DNA of 64,000 nucleotides from Bolinopsis microptera. Taxonomy: Eukaryota > Ctenophora > Tentaculata > Lobata > Bolinopsidae. This document shows positions 29,732-43,100 of this stretch, in pieces (positions within the stretch are counted from its first letter, which is position 1; each line of letters opens with the position of its first letter). The translations under genes were made by a program, and so were the position numbers. The notes beneath the pieces are model-generated. The model was not told the DNA's origin. It did not search any database and saw only the letters and a program-made list of their open reading frames with translations. The DNA is taken from the NCBI RefSeq assembly GCF_026151205.1, contig NC_087083.1, positions 14,996,280 through 15,060,279 of the forward strand, given 5' to 3'.

Positions 29732-32712
29732 TTGTACACGGACATAGGCAATTTCCCTCGCTATTGTGAACCAATCAGATTGCTCTATTCAGCTCAGGGA
29801 CGTGTCACGTGGTGAGCTCAAAGTAATTGAAATATAGACTCTGTAATGATTTATGTGTCCTATTTCCTTGGTAGCTAGAGTTTTATTAATGCGATGGAGA
29901 GGGGGGTTGTGATTTAAACAACACGCGTATGCAGTGCCCCACTCTGTACCTAATACAAGCTGTGATAGAGTCCAGCTGATCTTTAATCGAAAATCAGCTA
30001 CACTGTGATTAATAATTATCTGTTTTATTTGCCAACATCTGAATGGATGAGTACCGTATTACTAATACTACTTAAATTTAATTATTGAAACGTTGTGTAC
30101 TGACGGAGTGATTGTAACTGCAGTTAAAACAGGAAATTGGAAAAAAATGCAGAAAACTGAAAAAAAAACTGAAAAAAAATGCTGAAAAGTGGTGAAAAAT
30201 GGGATTATGTCAAAGGTTTACCTTCGATTTTGATCCAACTGTTCGATTTGAAATTTAAACTAACAAAGCTACATTTTTGTAACCCTAACCAAATTTATAT
30301 AAATGGAAAAAAACCCTAACATAACATGTAACATAACATTAACATGTTACAGCTTTACAGTATCTAAAAATGTCCACTACTTAACAAACTGAACCGATCT
30401 AAATCAATTTTGAAGGGTTGGAATTATATCAGTTATTGCAGTCACATGCTACAAAATTAATGTGAAACCTATCTAAATAGATAATTGACAATTAGTATTA
30501 CACGTTTTAAATTATAAGGTGACGTACACATTACAATTCTAGGCAACAAAAACATAATTAGAAACCAATATGTTATTTATATATTTATAAAATAAAATCT
30601 AAACCCTAACTTCATAAAAACGAACCTCTCCATTTTCCAGATGTTACGAATGAAGAAAATGAATGAAGAAAGAAGGCGTTAAAACGACCAGGGAATTCAG
30701 AAAGTAAAGCCTGCGACTGGTCTAGTACAGTATATGAAACTTAAAACTAGCCTACAAGCAATAGTATGCAGTAAGCCCTCGTCTGTCAATATACTAACTC
30801 ACTAATATACGATAACAAACTGATAGGATGAAAGGAATACTTCTCATACAACACCCGTGATGTCACGTAGCTAATCAGCACTCCGGCTCTAATAAACCTA
30901 ACACGTGACACGCACGTGGTAACACGCTGTAACACGTGGGCGCGCTCTCTTATCACGTGACCGCGAGGTTTAGTGGTTCGGTTAATTAACGATACGTTTT
31001 AATGTCCTGTAGACGAGCTCTTGTGGTTCATCGGGCGACTTGGGTTTATAATGTTTTAATTACAGCCAACTAAAGTAATTGGGAGTACTGCTACAGTTTG
31101 CTAATATAAGAATATAGCAGTAATTATTAATTAATGTGCTACCATAAACATAAACTTTTTATGACTGAGGTCTCGAGTAACAGTGCTACAGTAGCCAGTA
31201 CGTAACTCTAACAATAAAATCATCATGGCACACGTTAGTCGTTACCATAGGAACACGTTACCATAGCAAAATGTTGCCATATTTGATAGCAATAAGATAC
31301 CGCAACATTAACATGTTTGCATAGCAAAACGTTACGTAGCAAAACGTTACCGTAACTGTGCGTTACCGTAGCATCATGCTACAAAAATTGTTGTTGCAGT
31401 GATGCGTATAAGTGAAATTCAAAATGTTAAAGTTTCTAAAAACTTACTTGTAATCAATATAATATGTTACTTTCAAGCAAATCTTCACGACCAATTAAAA
31501 TCGATATTTGATTTTTACTTTCTAACGTCCAAGAAATTAAAAAACAATTAGAAGAAAAAATGTGTCAGGGCATGGAAACTTAACTATTGATAAAAATTAA
31601 AAATGTAAGATCTGGAAATAACAAGGAGATCAGGGAAATCACGGAAATCAGCATGTTAATATCCTGATTGGGAGTATTTGTTCTGTCGAGGGCGTGTTCT
31701 TATAAGTGTCCTCATTGTATAGCGACTCATTGTTATCTGTATAGCCACACACCAACCATTACTTATTGTATTCTTTGTAGTATTGTTTAAGTAACGAAAA
31801 TTATATCGTAAGCCCGCGACGAGCTGATGACTTGATAGGTTGTCAGTGTTGTATAAAGTTAGTAGAATCTTGTAAGTTGTAACACTGAAATATTAAAAAA
31901 TCGCAGCGGTTAGCGCGTCATTTTGAGAGTCAAGCATATTCGGAGGGTATGTCAGAAACTGCAGGAGGGTCAGCTTGGACAATAGAGCGCGGTGGAAATT
32001 AGTTCATAGGATAAAATCCAAGATACAGACTACTATAATAGTTCAATGTTAAAACGTTGCAGTCAGCAGTTGTTAACTGTAGAAAGTTGTGGGAGAATTC
32101 AATAAAATTTCATATTTCACAAACATTGTACAAAACTTTATGTTTTACTGTTACAACCATTATTTTAGAAAAAAAAGTAATTTGGGGATGATCATCCATT
32201 AAAACCTAACAAAATTGTGCCAAATCAATTATAAATCTCACTATACTGTGCTGACTTTAATAAAGCAGTAAAATTTAAAACTGCTAATAAATCTCGGGGT
32301 TTTGTAACCCTCGGCCAAGTAAATCTCCTTAATCAGTTTATTTAATAAACTGTTTTTTAATAAACTGTTCACAAACACATAAATGTGTGATGAAATAGAA
32401 TCGTAAGTATTCCGATAAATTTTCATCACATCATCATTAACAGTTCCAGGCCTTATAGCCCTCGTATAAAAACGAATCCTTGTGTTTGAACTGCGTTACA
32501 GATACATGACGTCAGTTTCCCCTCATTCTTTTAGTTTTAAAGTGAGCAGCAATTCGAGCTAAAAGTAGGGGGTTGTCGTCTCTTAACCAGCCAGAGGAGA
32601 GAGTGAGGGAAGTAACCAGGACCCATGCTGACCTAGGGGAACGTTATATTTATACACTTTCACTGTCACTGTTACTTTCACTTTCACTTTCACTTTCATC
32701 TTCACTTTCATA

Positions 32713-32773
<61 letters not shown>

Positions 32774-32777
32774 CATT

Positions 32778-32814
<37 letters not shown>

Positions 32815-33970
32815 CACTAATACTGACCTGGGGGAACATTATAAACGAAAATCTGAATTTTATTTATAACAAAGTCGAGACTACTATGAGTTACCTTGGA
32901 AACGAAAACAGACTACATTGAGTTTGGATCGTCAGGTAAAGACTCTACGATGAAGCCGCACATCCACTGACAACCTGAGTCAATTAAGTAATTAAGTAAT
33001 TATGTAATTATGTAATTATGTAATAATGTAATAATGTAAAAAATTATGTAAGTTAATACAGTAAAACCCCTATTAACAGTACAGTTTTGGTAAAGGAAAT
33101 TAGTATTGTAAATCAGGGTGTACGGTAAATTTGGGTTTTGACTTTTGAATGATGTTCGTCTTCTTGAAGAACTGAAAGTGAAACATGCCCTCAACTGGAA
33201 TGCTATCAATATTTGTTAAATCCACTGGTGTTGTTTGGTGGATTGAGCAGATTAGAGAAGTGCTCTGCCCAACTAATTAAGAATAAGTTACAAGTTTTAA
33301 GTGATAATTAATAATAATTAAATAAATAAATAGTTAATTAATTAAATAATAATAATAATTAATTTTTTTTATTTTTTATCATAAACTTTTCAAATTTTTA
33401 CACAAATACATCATTTTATTTCAAACAAAAATTCGCCGAATGACCTGACATGCCTTGACAAGTGACCGAGTGTAAACAAAGATTAGGACAAACCTAAACA
33501 CCATTGACCAGTAAACTTGATTCGCAGCAATTACATCGGGGCCCTAGATGCACCGAGAAGTGAAGCGATGCAGCAACCAAGGCATGCTAGGATGATTCCA
33601 TTGAATTAATAAGGTTACAGCCTAAAATAATAAATAATTAATTAAACAATTAAATAATTATTAGAATTCAGATAACTAAAAGGTCCCTGTACTACTTTAT
33701 CCAGAGGGACAGTCGGATAGGTAATCTCCCAGTGACCAACATGCTTTTTTTGGTCCTGAAGAATCTTATTTTAGTTTTACATACTGATGCACAGATTACA
33801 CAGCGTATATTCCGGAATAAATGTACTTTTTTTCTCTAATGAGGTAGAATGCGATAGACCCATGAATAAAAAATATTAAAAATTCAAACATGAAAGGATG
33901 CCTTAATATTAGCAAATCACTGCCATATCCAATCCTTAATTTCTGCATCATATTGAAAAAACACAGGCTC
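29732..33970. other. Intergenic region upstream of TGF-beta gene
   Basis: No supported coding region. It contains an ACGT-core cluster (30885-30965, four CACGTG), a GTTACCATAG-type repeat patch (31235-31385), a TTTCAC hexamer array (32650-32815) and AT-rich runs (33290-33380). The small ORFs here have no domain. Confidence 0.5.
32650..32820. repeat. (TTTCAC)n minisatellite
   Basis: About 25 copies of the hexamer TTTCAC with a few interruptions. The opposite strand reads GTGAAA repeats. The His/Phe/Thr repeat ORF across it is a composition effect. Confidence 0.95.
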
Positions 33971-33988
33971 CTCTTTCATACTGTCCCA

Positions 33989-34727
33989 TTAGACAGTGTT
34001 TGTCTTGATCTGCAATATACTCTGAAGAAGTTCAGTAAGTGACCATGGTTAATTGAAGAAGTGGTAAGTGTAACCAGGTATATAAAAGAAGTGGTAAGTA
34101 ACCATGTTACTAGAAGAAGTTGGTAAGTCCTTGCTGAGGAATGATCACTTTTTCTATAGAAAAGTTCTCGAGTTTTGGTGGAGTTTATTGACTTAAAAAA
34201 ACAAAAACTACTAGTCCACAGTGTACATTAAATAAGTCGTAACCATGGTAACATGACGATAATATATTGAAAATATGGATTGTAAGTTGTAGCAATAAAA
34301 ATTGTACCACATATCTGTAGATTTCTCGTTGATAGTCTGTCGACCACCATGGCTTTATTGGAGGTAGCATGTCGTACCTCAATTTTGTTGTTCAATTGGT
34401 TCAGGTGATCCACCAGGGTATCACAGTCCAGCATTCTACTAAACATGTTACAAACCGCAGAATACTTATTAGCTGTGTTTTAAATTTTTATCCAAAATAA
34501 TTACCAAAATAAATGTGTTTCTTGCGGAAAATGGGAATTGGGCAGTCACCAACTAGCTTGCTAATAAATCGCGAAACAAATAAATTTTACTTAAACCATT
34601 TAAACTTAAATTGTGAAGAAATAGTATTCACTGTAAGTTCCTTTAACAATGTAAATGAAATATACTCACTGTAATTTATAGAACAGTGTTTCCCAAAATC
34701 CACACTCCTCGCTTTGGAGCGATAACC
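33989..34727 (-). CDS. Possible 3' exons of a small unidentified gene
   Basis: Three minus-strand segments join in phase with good splice signals: 34670-34727 (LSLQSEECGFWETLFYKL, donor GTGAGT), 34378-34438 (RMLDCDTLVDHLNQLNNKIE, donor GTACGA) and 33989-34021 (SILQIKTNTV then TAA). The result reads like a short helical, coiled-coil-prone C-terminus. I do not recognise the family. A 5' exon was not settled; 35325-35365 has an acceptor and open frame, but its phase does not match. Confidence 0.4.
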
Positions 34728-35680
34728 CTGCCGAAATTAAGTAATTAATTAATTGGATCCATCAACAACATAATAAAACAATAATGATACATTTTTACCC
34801 CTCATTTCGTTATGGCAGCATAAGCTGGTGAAATTTGTTTAATCTTTTAATATGCTGACTGTTGCGGCCTGTGGTACGAAATAACAAGTGAACCCTAAAT
34901 TAGACAACTGACAAGGGGCAAACCCTGAAACAAACAATGTACCCTAAATCACACAAGTGTACCCGAAATCACACTGTACCTAAAATCACACAAGTGTACC
35001 CTAAATCACACAACTGTACCCTTAAAAATCCACAAGTGTAACCCTAAATCACACAATTGTCAATTACTGCCAGGGTAAAGGTTGAGTGGGCTGAGTGAGA
35101 GAATCTGACGCTTTCTATTATCCCAACATAGTCTTTAAATAACTCTCCGGAAGATTTCTTAGCTTTAGATTCGTATGTTTGCTCAAGATTCGCTGAGAGA
35201 ATCGAGACGTTTTGCAGGAGTAAAATGCTATATGTTTAAATGTACGTAAATTATTATTAACAACTTGCCTCACTCAATAAAGTGATAAATGTAAATCTTA
35301 AAATCTTTTTTCTTACAAGTAACGCTTTGAAGTATCGCTCATGTTGGACATGACACTGTTCTGAAATAAAAGGATCTGATTTGTTATCAGTATCATTACC
35401 AAAATCATATACTCAATAACAAGAAATAACCACATTAAACCTATTATAAATATATTGCTGAAGGAGTTGCATGACTCTCATCACATACCGTGTTTTAATC
35501 TTTACCCCAGATAGCAATTTAAAAAAAGGAGAGAACCACACTTTTTAACATGATGGTAAACCTTTCGAGTGGAGAAAGCGAGTTTTCCAACCAGACTCTG
35601 GGGAATCTGTTCTCCTTGTATGATTATACTTTGCATAAGCGACTCCTGGAGATGAACATGGATTAACAGAACTATATATA
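34728..35680. other. No supported gene
   Basis: AT-rich. 34905-35060 is a degenerate repeat of TGTACCCTAAATCACACAAG. No domain in any frame. Confidence 0.5.
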
Positions 35681-36439
35681 CAGGGTGGGCCAAAAGTCAG
35701 TACCCATACGTTGGCCTTTATAGCTCATTCACTGAGTGCCCAATTTAAATACTTCTTTCTGGTATGACTTAGTACCACCACTGGTTCGAGGAATTTGTCA
35801 ACTCGAAAAATATTTGCGTTCATTTTTTTCAAATGGAGGTTCATTTTCACATTTATTTGATAGTTTGGATAGTCGGATCAAGCTAAATGTTATTGAATTG
35901 TGTTTGGCCATTCGAATTACGTTTGTCCTGAAAGAATTAGACCTGTAGCTTCTCAGATGACCGAGATATGAAGTATATATAACGAGTTTATTCATTACGT
36001 GTGATCAGGTGATTGGTTTACCTAATCACGTGATAAGGTGCCCCCGTTAAACATTATGGGAATTGTTAAGGGTGCCCAATTAAAGTGTCGTGTCACGGTG
36101 TCACATAATCACCCATTCAATTTTGTTAACGAGAAACAGAAAATGCTTGATTACTTCGTCATTTCTAATCCGTTTTGCCTCATGTTTTCAGATCATATGC
36201 AACATTTGATAATCTACCGTCTCTGAAAAAATTAGGTGTTCAGCATGTTCAGAGAAAACAATATAGGTGTTTTAATATTGAATGGGCGTGGTCTAAAATA
36301 TCCGAATTTTCAAATTTTGACGACGGAATCCTCGAACCAGTAAGTAGAGTATGCCATCTGCAAAGCAACAGCTCTCAAATATAAAACACGGCGGAGCTAT
36401 TAAGGCCAACGTATGGGTACTGACTTTTGGCCCACCCTG
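35681..36439. mobile_element. Mariner-like non-autonomous transposon (759 bp)
   Basis: The ends are 46-bp inverted repeats with a single mismatch, starting CAGGGTGGGCCAAAAGTCAG. Both ends abut TATATA, fitting a TA target duplication (Tc1/mariner/IS630 type). The interior has only short broken frames, so any transposase is gone or was never there. Confidence 0.88.
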
Positions 36440-36597
36440 TATATATATATTTTTTTAAATCTCAACACTTATTTTACTTCGGACATTCCAACAGCCACAT
36501 TGTTACACAAGTGTGTAACCAGCCAATTACAGGAAGCCGAAGGATTCAATTATACATTAGGCCAGTGACGGTTAAGGTAGTGTGTACCATACTTTCT

Positions 36598-36816
36598 TCG
36601 CCCGAGACTTAGCTGCAATGGGCAGCTCCTCATTTAGCCCTCACACCCGATTTCGCGAGTATTTGGCCTGAGTGGACCAGGGGGCTGCATAGACCACTCA
36701 GGATCCTTAGCTGAGCGTCGACGACGCTCACCCCACGGCTAGTGACAGAGTCGGGAATCGAACCTGGTACCTCAAGCAATGCCAGGCAGATTAACCAACT
36801 GAGCCACTACGCCGTG
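36598..36816 (-). mobile_element. tRNA-derived SINE
   Basis: Read on the minus strand from 36816, the head has a pol III A box (GTGGCTCAGTTGGTTAATC) and, about 35 bp on, a B box (GGTTCGATTCCC), as in a tRNA. A tRNA-unrelated body of about 140 bp follows. The cloverleaf is degenerate, so this is a SINE, not a working tRNA gene. Confidence 0.8.
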
Positions 36817-36852
36817 AAAGTATATATACTTTACAATGGTACTTTACATTAA

Positions 36853-36896
36853 TACTAGCTCTGTAGTATATATATATATATACTACAGAGCTAGTA
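36853..36896. repeat. Perfect 44-bp palindrome
   Basis: 22-bp perfect arms (TACTAGCTCTGTAGTATATA...) with an AT-only centre and no loop; prone to cruciform extrusion. 36897-37156 contains no gene, only a C-rich stretch with a C run near 37117-37131. Confidence 0.95.
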
Positions 36897-37156
36897 TCTA
36901 TGTAACGTACCATTTTAAAGTTGATAACTGCACAAATCACAATGGATCACGCTCTCTGTACGCTCAGCTAGGTACTACATGGTCTGGTACAGTCGAACAA
37001 TATTTGAGTATTATATCGCTGGATTAAGAAACACTTTCACTTTAAGTGATCTACAGTTGGAGCCCCTCATTCTCTATCCCCTCCCCCTTATACTTTCCTG
37101 AGAGCCCCCTTCTCCCCTCCCCCCCCCCCCCCCATCCCCCCTTCACCCCCTTCCCC

Positions 37157-40100
37157 TCAACTTTCCTGAGAACCCCGAGCACTCTGTTCATCCTCACTAC
37201 TGTCAACATAAAACACCACTAACGGATCGTCGAGAAGATAAGGTTCCTGAAAATTTTGAGATGAGGCTCCTGAAACATAAGGAGATGACAACATATTGAT
37301 GTAAGGATGAAAACTTGAGAAGTCACCATTAAACCTTAGAACTTCCAATAACTTTTTCATGATTAAGTTTAGACAAACTTAAGATTGTAAAATATTGAGA
37401 TCTGATATTGGTAACTCACAGAGAATGATTTCATGGAGAGCGGAGGTGAGCTGTTGTTGGTAGAGGTAACAACTGATCGAGCTGAAGAAAAAGAGTCACG
37501 TCTTTCCATTCCCGTCCATCTGCCACAACCTACAATTTTACTTATCGGCAAATAAAATAGGAAATGGGGAGGGGAAGGGGAGAGGGAGAGGGAAAAGAGG
37601 GGGAGAGGAGGGTGGGGCAAGAGGAAAGTGGGAGGGGAAAGAGGGGGAGACGAGGGAGGGGCAAGAGGGAGGTGGGAGGTGGGAGGGGGGTAGAGGGGAG
37701 AGGGGAGGAGCAAGAGGGAGATGAGAGGGGGAGGGGAAGAGGGGGAGAGGAGGGTGGGGCAAGAGGGATGTGGGAGGGGGTGAGAAAGAGGGGGAGAGGA
37801 GGGTGGGGCAAGAGGGATGTGGGAGGGGGAGGGGAAGAGGGGGAGAGGAGGGTGGGGCAAGAGGGAGGTGGGAGGTGGGAAGGGGTAGAGGGGGAGACGA
37901 GGGAGGAGCAAGAGGGATGTGGGAGGGGGTGAGAAAGAGGGGGAGAGGAGGGAGGGGCAAGAGGGAGGTGGGAAGTGGGAGGGGAAGAGGGGGAGACGAG
38001 GGAGGGGCAAGAGGGAGGTGGGAGGTGGGAGGGGAAGAGGGGGAGAGGAGGGTGGGGCAAGAGGGATGTGGGAGGGGGTGAGAAAGAGGGGGAGACGAGG
38101 GAGGGGCAAGAGGGAGGTGGGAGGGGTGAGAAAGAGGGGGAGAGGAGGGAGGGGCAAGAGGGAGGTGGGAGGGGGAGGGGAAGAGGGTGAGAGGAGGGAG
38201 GGGCAAGAGGGAGGTGGGAGGGGGAGGGGAAGAGGGGGAGACGAGGGAGGGACAAGAGGGAGGTGGGAGGGGTGAGAAAGAGGGGGAGACGAGGGAGGGG
38301 CAAGAGGGAGATGAGAGGGGGAGGGGAAGAGGGGGAGAGGAGGGTGGGGCAAGAGGGAGGTGGGAGGGGGTGAGAAAGAGGGGGAGACGAGGGAGGGGCA
38401 AGAGGGAGAGGGGAGGAGCAAGAGGGAGATGAGAGGGGGAGGGGAAGAGGGGGAGAGGAGGGTGGGGCAAGAGGGATGTGGGAGGGGGTGAGAAAGAGGG
38501 GGAGACGAGGGAGGGGCAAGAGGGAGGTGGGAGGGGTGAGAAAGAGGGGGAGACGAGGGAGGGGCAAGAGGGAGGTGGGAGGTGGGTAGAGGGGAGAGGG
38601 GAGGAGCAAGAGGGAGATGAGAGGGGGAGGGGAAGAGGGGGAGAGGAGGGTGGGGCAAGAGGGATGTGGGAGGGGGTGAGAAAGAGGGGGAGACGAGGGA
38701 GGGGCAAGAGGGAGGTGGGAGGTGGGTAGAGGGGAGAGGGGAGGAGCAAGAGGGAGATGAGAGGGGGAGGGGAAGAGGGGGAGAGGAGGGTGGGGCAAGA
38801 GGGATGTGGGAGGGGGTGAGAAAGAGGGGGAGACGAGGGAGGGGCAAGAGGGAGGTGGGAGGTGGGAGGGGGGTAGAGGGGAGAGGGGAGGAGCAAGAGG
38901 GAGATGAGAGGGGGAGGGGAAGATGGGGAGAGGAGGGTGGGGCAAGAGGGATGTGGGAGGGGGTGAGAAAGAGGGGGAGACGAGGGAGGGGCAAGAGGGA
39001 GGTGGGAGGGGTGAGAAAGAGGGGGAGAGGAGGGAGGGGCAAGAGGGAGGTGGGAGGGGGTGAGAAAGAGGGGGAGACGAGGGAGGGGCAAGAGGGAGAG
39101 GGTAGGAGCAAGAGGGATGTGGGAGGGGGTGAGAAAGAGGGGGAGACGAGGGAGGGGCAAGAGGGAGATGAGAGGGAGAGGGAAAAGAGGGGGAGAGGAG
39201 GGTGGGGCAAGAGGGATGTGGGAGGGGGTGAGAAAGAGGGGGAGACGAGGGAGGGGCAAGAGGGAGGTGGGAGGGGGTGAGAAAGAGGGGGAGACGAGGG
39301 AGGGGCAAGAGGGAGAGGGGAGGAGCAAGAGGGATGTGGGAGGGGGTGAGAAAGAGGGGGAGACGAGGGAGGGGCAAGAGGGAGATGAGAGGGAGAGGGA
39401 AAAGAGGGGGAGAGGAGGGTGTGGCAAGAGGGATGTTGGAGGGGGTGAGAAAGAGGGGGAGACGAGGGAGGGGCAAGAGGGAGGTGGGAGGTGGGAGGGG
39501 GGTAGAGGGAGAGGGGAGGAGCAAGAGGGAGATGAGAGGGGGAGGGGAAGAGGGGGAGAGGAGGGTGGGGCAAGAGGGATGTGGGAGGGGGTGAGAAAGA
39601 GGGGGAGACGAGGGAGGGGCAAGAGGGAGGTGGGAGGTGGGAGGGGGTGAGAAAGAGGGGGGAGACGAGGGAGGAGCAAGAGGGAGATGAGAGGGGGAGG
39701 GGTAGAGGGGAGAGGGGAGGGAGGGGCAAGAGGGAGGTGGGAGGTGGGAGGGGCAAGAGGGAGAGGGGAGGAGCAAGAGGGAGATGAGAGGGGGAGGGGA
39801 AGAGGGGGAGAGGAGGGTGGGGCAAGAGGGATGTGGGAGGGGGTGAGAAAGAGGGGGAGACGAGGGAGGGGCAAGAGGGAGGTGGGAGGTGGGAGGGGGG
39901 TAGAGGGGAGAGGGGAGGAGCAAGAGGGAGATGAGAGGAGGGTAAGAGCGGGAGAGGAGGAAAGTGCAATAGGGAGGTGGGAGGGGGGTAGAGGGAGAGG
40001 GGGAGAGAGGGGAGATGAGAGGGGGAGGGGAAGAGGGGGAGAGGAGGGAGGGGCAAGAGGGAGGTGGGAGGGGTGAGAAAGAGGGGGAGACGAGGGAGGG

Positions 40101-43100
40101 GCAAGAGGGAGGTGGGAGGTGGGAGGGGAAGAGGGGGAGAGGAGGGTGGGGCAAGAGGGATGTGGGAGGGGGTGAGAAAGAGGGGGAGACGAGGGAGGGG
40201 CAAGAGGGAGGTGGGAGGTGGGAGGGGTAGAGGGAGAGGGGAGGAGCAAGAGGGAGGTGGGAGGTGGGAAGGGGTAGAGGGAGAGGAGGGAGGGGCAAGA
40301 GGGATGTGGGAGGTGGGAGGGGAAGAGGGGGAGAGGAGGGTGGGGCAAGAGGGATGTGGGAGGGGGTGAGAAAGAGGGGGAGACGAGGGAGGGGCAAGAG
40401 GGAGGTGGGAGGTGGGAAGGGGTAGAGGGAGAGGGGAGGAGCAAGAGGGAGGTGGGAGGTGGGAGGGGAAGAGGGGGAGAGGAGGGTGGGGCAAGAGGGA
40501 TGTGGGAGGGGGTGAGAAAGAGGGGGAGACGAGGGAGGAGCAAGAGGGAGATGAGAGGGGGAGGGGAAGAGGGGGAGAGGAGGGAAGTGAGAGGGGGAGG
40601 GTAAGAGCGGGAGAGGAGGGAGGGCAAGAGGGATGTGGGAGGGGGTGAGAAAGAGGGGGAGACGAGGGAGGGGCAAGAGGGAGGTGGGAGGTGGGAAGGG
40701 GTAGAGGGAGAGGGGAGGGAAGTGAGAGGGGGAGGGTAAGAGCGGGAGAGGAGGAAAGTGCAATAGGGAGGTGGGAGGGGGGTAGAGGGAGAGGGGAGGA
40801 GCAAGAGGGAGATGAGAGGGGGAGGGGAAGAGGGGGAGAGGAGGGAGGGGCAAGAGGGATGTGGGAGGTGGGAGGGGAAGAGGGGGAGAGGAGGGAAGTG
40901 AGAGGGGGAGGGTAAGAGCGGGAGAGGAGGAAAGTGCAATAGGGAGGTGGGAGGGGGAGACGAGGGAGGAGCAAGAGGGAGATGAGAGGGGGAGGGGAAG
41001 AGGGGGAGAGGAGGGAAGTGAGAGGGGGAGGGTAAGAGCGGGAGAGGAGGAAAGTGCAATAGGGAGGTGGGAGGGGGGTAGAGGGAGAGGGGGAGAGAGG
41101 GGAGATGAGAGGGGGAGGGGAAGAGGGTAGAGAAGGGAGGGGCAAGAGGGATGTGGGAGGGGAAGGAAAAGAGGGGGAGGGGAGGGAGGGGCAAGAGGGA
41201 TGTGGGAGGGGAAGGGGAAAGAGCAGCGGGAGAGGAGCGAGGGGCAAGAGGGAGGTGGGAGGGGAAGGGGAAGAGGGGAGAGGAGGGAGGGGCAAGAGGG
41301 ATGTGGAGGTGGGAGGGGAAGAGGGGGAGAGGAGGGAAGTGAGAGGGGGAGGGTAAGAGCGGGAGAGGAGGAAAGTGCAATAGGTAGGTGGGAGGGGGGT
41401 AGAGGGAGAGGGGGAGAGAGGGGAGATGAGAGGGGGAGGGGAAGAGGGTAGAGAAGGGAGGGGCAAGAGGGATGTGGGAGGGGAAGGAAAAGAGGGGGAG
41501 GGGAGGGAGGGGCAAGAGGGATGTGGGAGGGGAAGGGGAAAGAGCAGCGGGAGAGGAGCGAGGGGCAAGAGGGAGGTGGGAGGGGAAGGGGAAGAGGGGG
41601 GAGGACGGAGGGGCAAAAGGGAGGGACAAGAGAGAGGTGGGAGGGGCAAGAGGGAGGGACAAAAGAGATGTGGGAGGGGAGGGGAAAGTGAAAATGGTAA
41701 CACAACCTTTGTCCGCGGACAGCAGCACATCGGAATTCGCCCAAACTTATGAAACAAATATGTGCTTTGTCAAAAAAAGTTCTGACCGATTGAACCGAGT
41801 GAAGTAGTAGAAGGTAATCTGATTAGGTTTCTGCTGGAGTCAGAATTTCTGCTATCTCCTGAGTTTTGGCGCGAGAGGCCTACAGTCGAGAGGGAATCGT
41901 GTTATAAGCTGTTAAGGAGGGTAACTATAACAACACGTTACCATAACAACACGTTACCATAACAACACGTTACCATAACCACTCGATAATATAGGAGGGT
42001 AACTAAAGTCCGTTAAACCAGCTAATGTGGGATGGTAAATATTGTGATTATAAAATATTTAACCAAATGTGAGAAAGCAATTACGCGAGTTAAGCGTTTT
42101 CTTTTCTTTTACTCGTTTACTCGAATCTTTTCACAAACATTGCATAACCAAGTAAATAAATCTAATTAATGAAAATGATCAGTTAAACTATCTATTAGCA
42201 ACTCAAAAGGATATCCCAGAATCACTGAACCCAGGGGAGAGTAGACATTTCTCCAGGACCATCTTGATGTTACCTAGCTGTGTCATTTGCCTCTCCAACG
42301 CGAAGTTTACCACAAACATTGGCAGGTCTCCTTTGTAATCAAACTGTAGATGATTGTTGCATTTTTAAAAGTTTTAAAGGTGTTTCTGTATTTGGGTATA
42401 GAATAATGAAATGAAATAGTGTGCTTATATCCCGCCCATATGGACAGCAGCAGGCACAAGTGCTAGCAGTAGCTACTAACCATTTCAGTGCGGCTCTAAA
42501 GGGCGACAATATGAAAATGAAAATTTGGAAAATAATTTTAATTACTTTAAATTTAAGATCGTGTCCTCACAACAAATATTACCACTTTTGATATAATAGC
42601 GTCTATTCAAATCAAAAGAAAAAAGAGTGGAGGACATTGGCCAACGTATACCAGAAGCCGGCCACTCGAATGATTGAGCTAGGAGACTGTTACAACTACA
42701 AATAAGTACAAATCTTCCTTGGTATTTAAATGTAAGATGACTAGTCACAATAGTATAGAAGCTGTGGGGGAGTGATTAAAATTATGTTTGATAAATATGA
42801 ACACAGTGCCTCTTCCTAAATCTCAAACTGAAGGGTGTTTATAGGTTAACCTGAAATATGTAGAAAACGTCAGAACAAGGTTTCCCCTCTTTGTCGAATC
42901 CTGGTTTTATGACAAACCCACTGTAGTGTACCTGGTAAAATGTTGAAATGGTAACGCGTTGTTATGGTAACGTGTTGTTATGGTAACGTGTTGTTATGGT
43001 AACGCGTTGTTATGGTAACGCGTTGTAATGGTAACGTGTTGTTATGGTAACGTGTTGTTATGATAACGTGTTGTTTTGGTAACGCGTTGTTATGGTAACG

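Noticed and set aside
36740-36816. tRNA gene
   Set aside because: A and B boxes are present, but the arms do not pair well and a non-tRNA body follows; better called a SINE.
37369-41757. Minus-strand ORFs of about 1400-1460 codons, Pro/Ser/Leu-rich
   Set aside because: They cross a C/T-only strand, where stop codons cannot occur. All three frames are open, and only the final exon-like pieces (37420-37529) show real coding character.
42542-42748. Minus-strand ORF of 68 codons near START-like exons
   Set aside because: It does not join in phase to the neighbouring exons and has no START motif.
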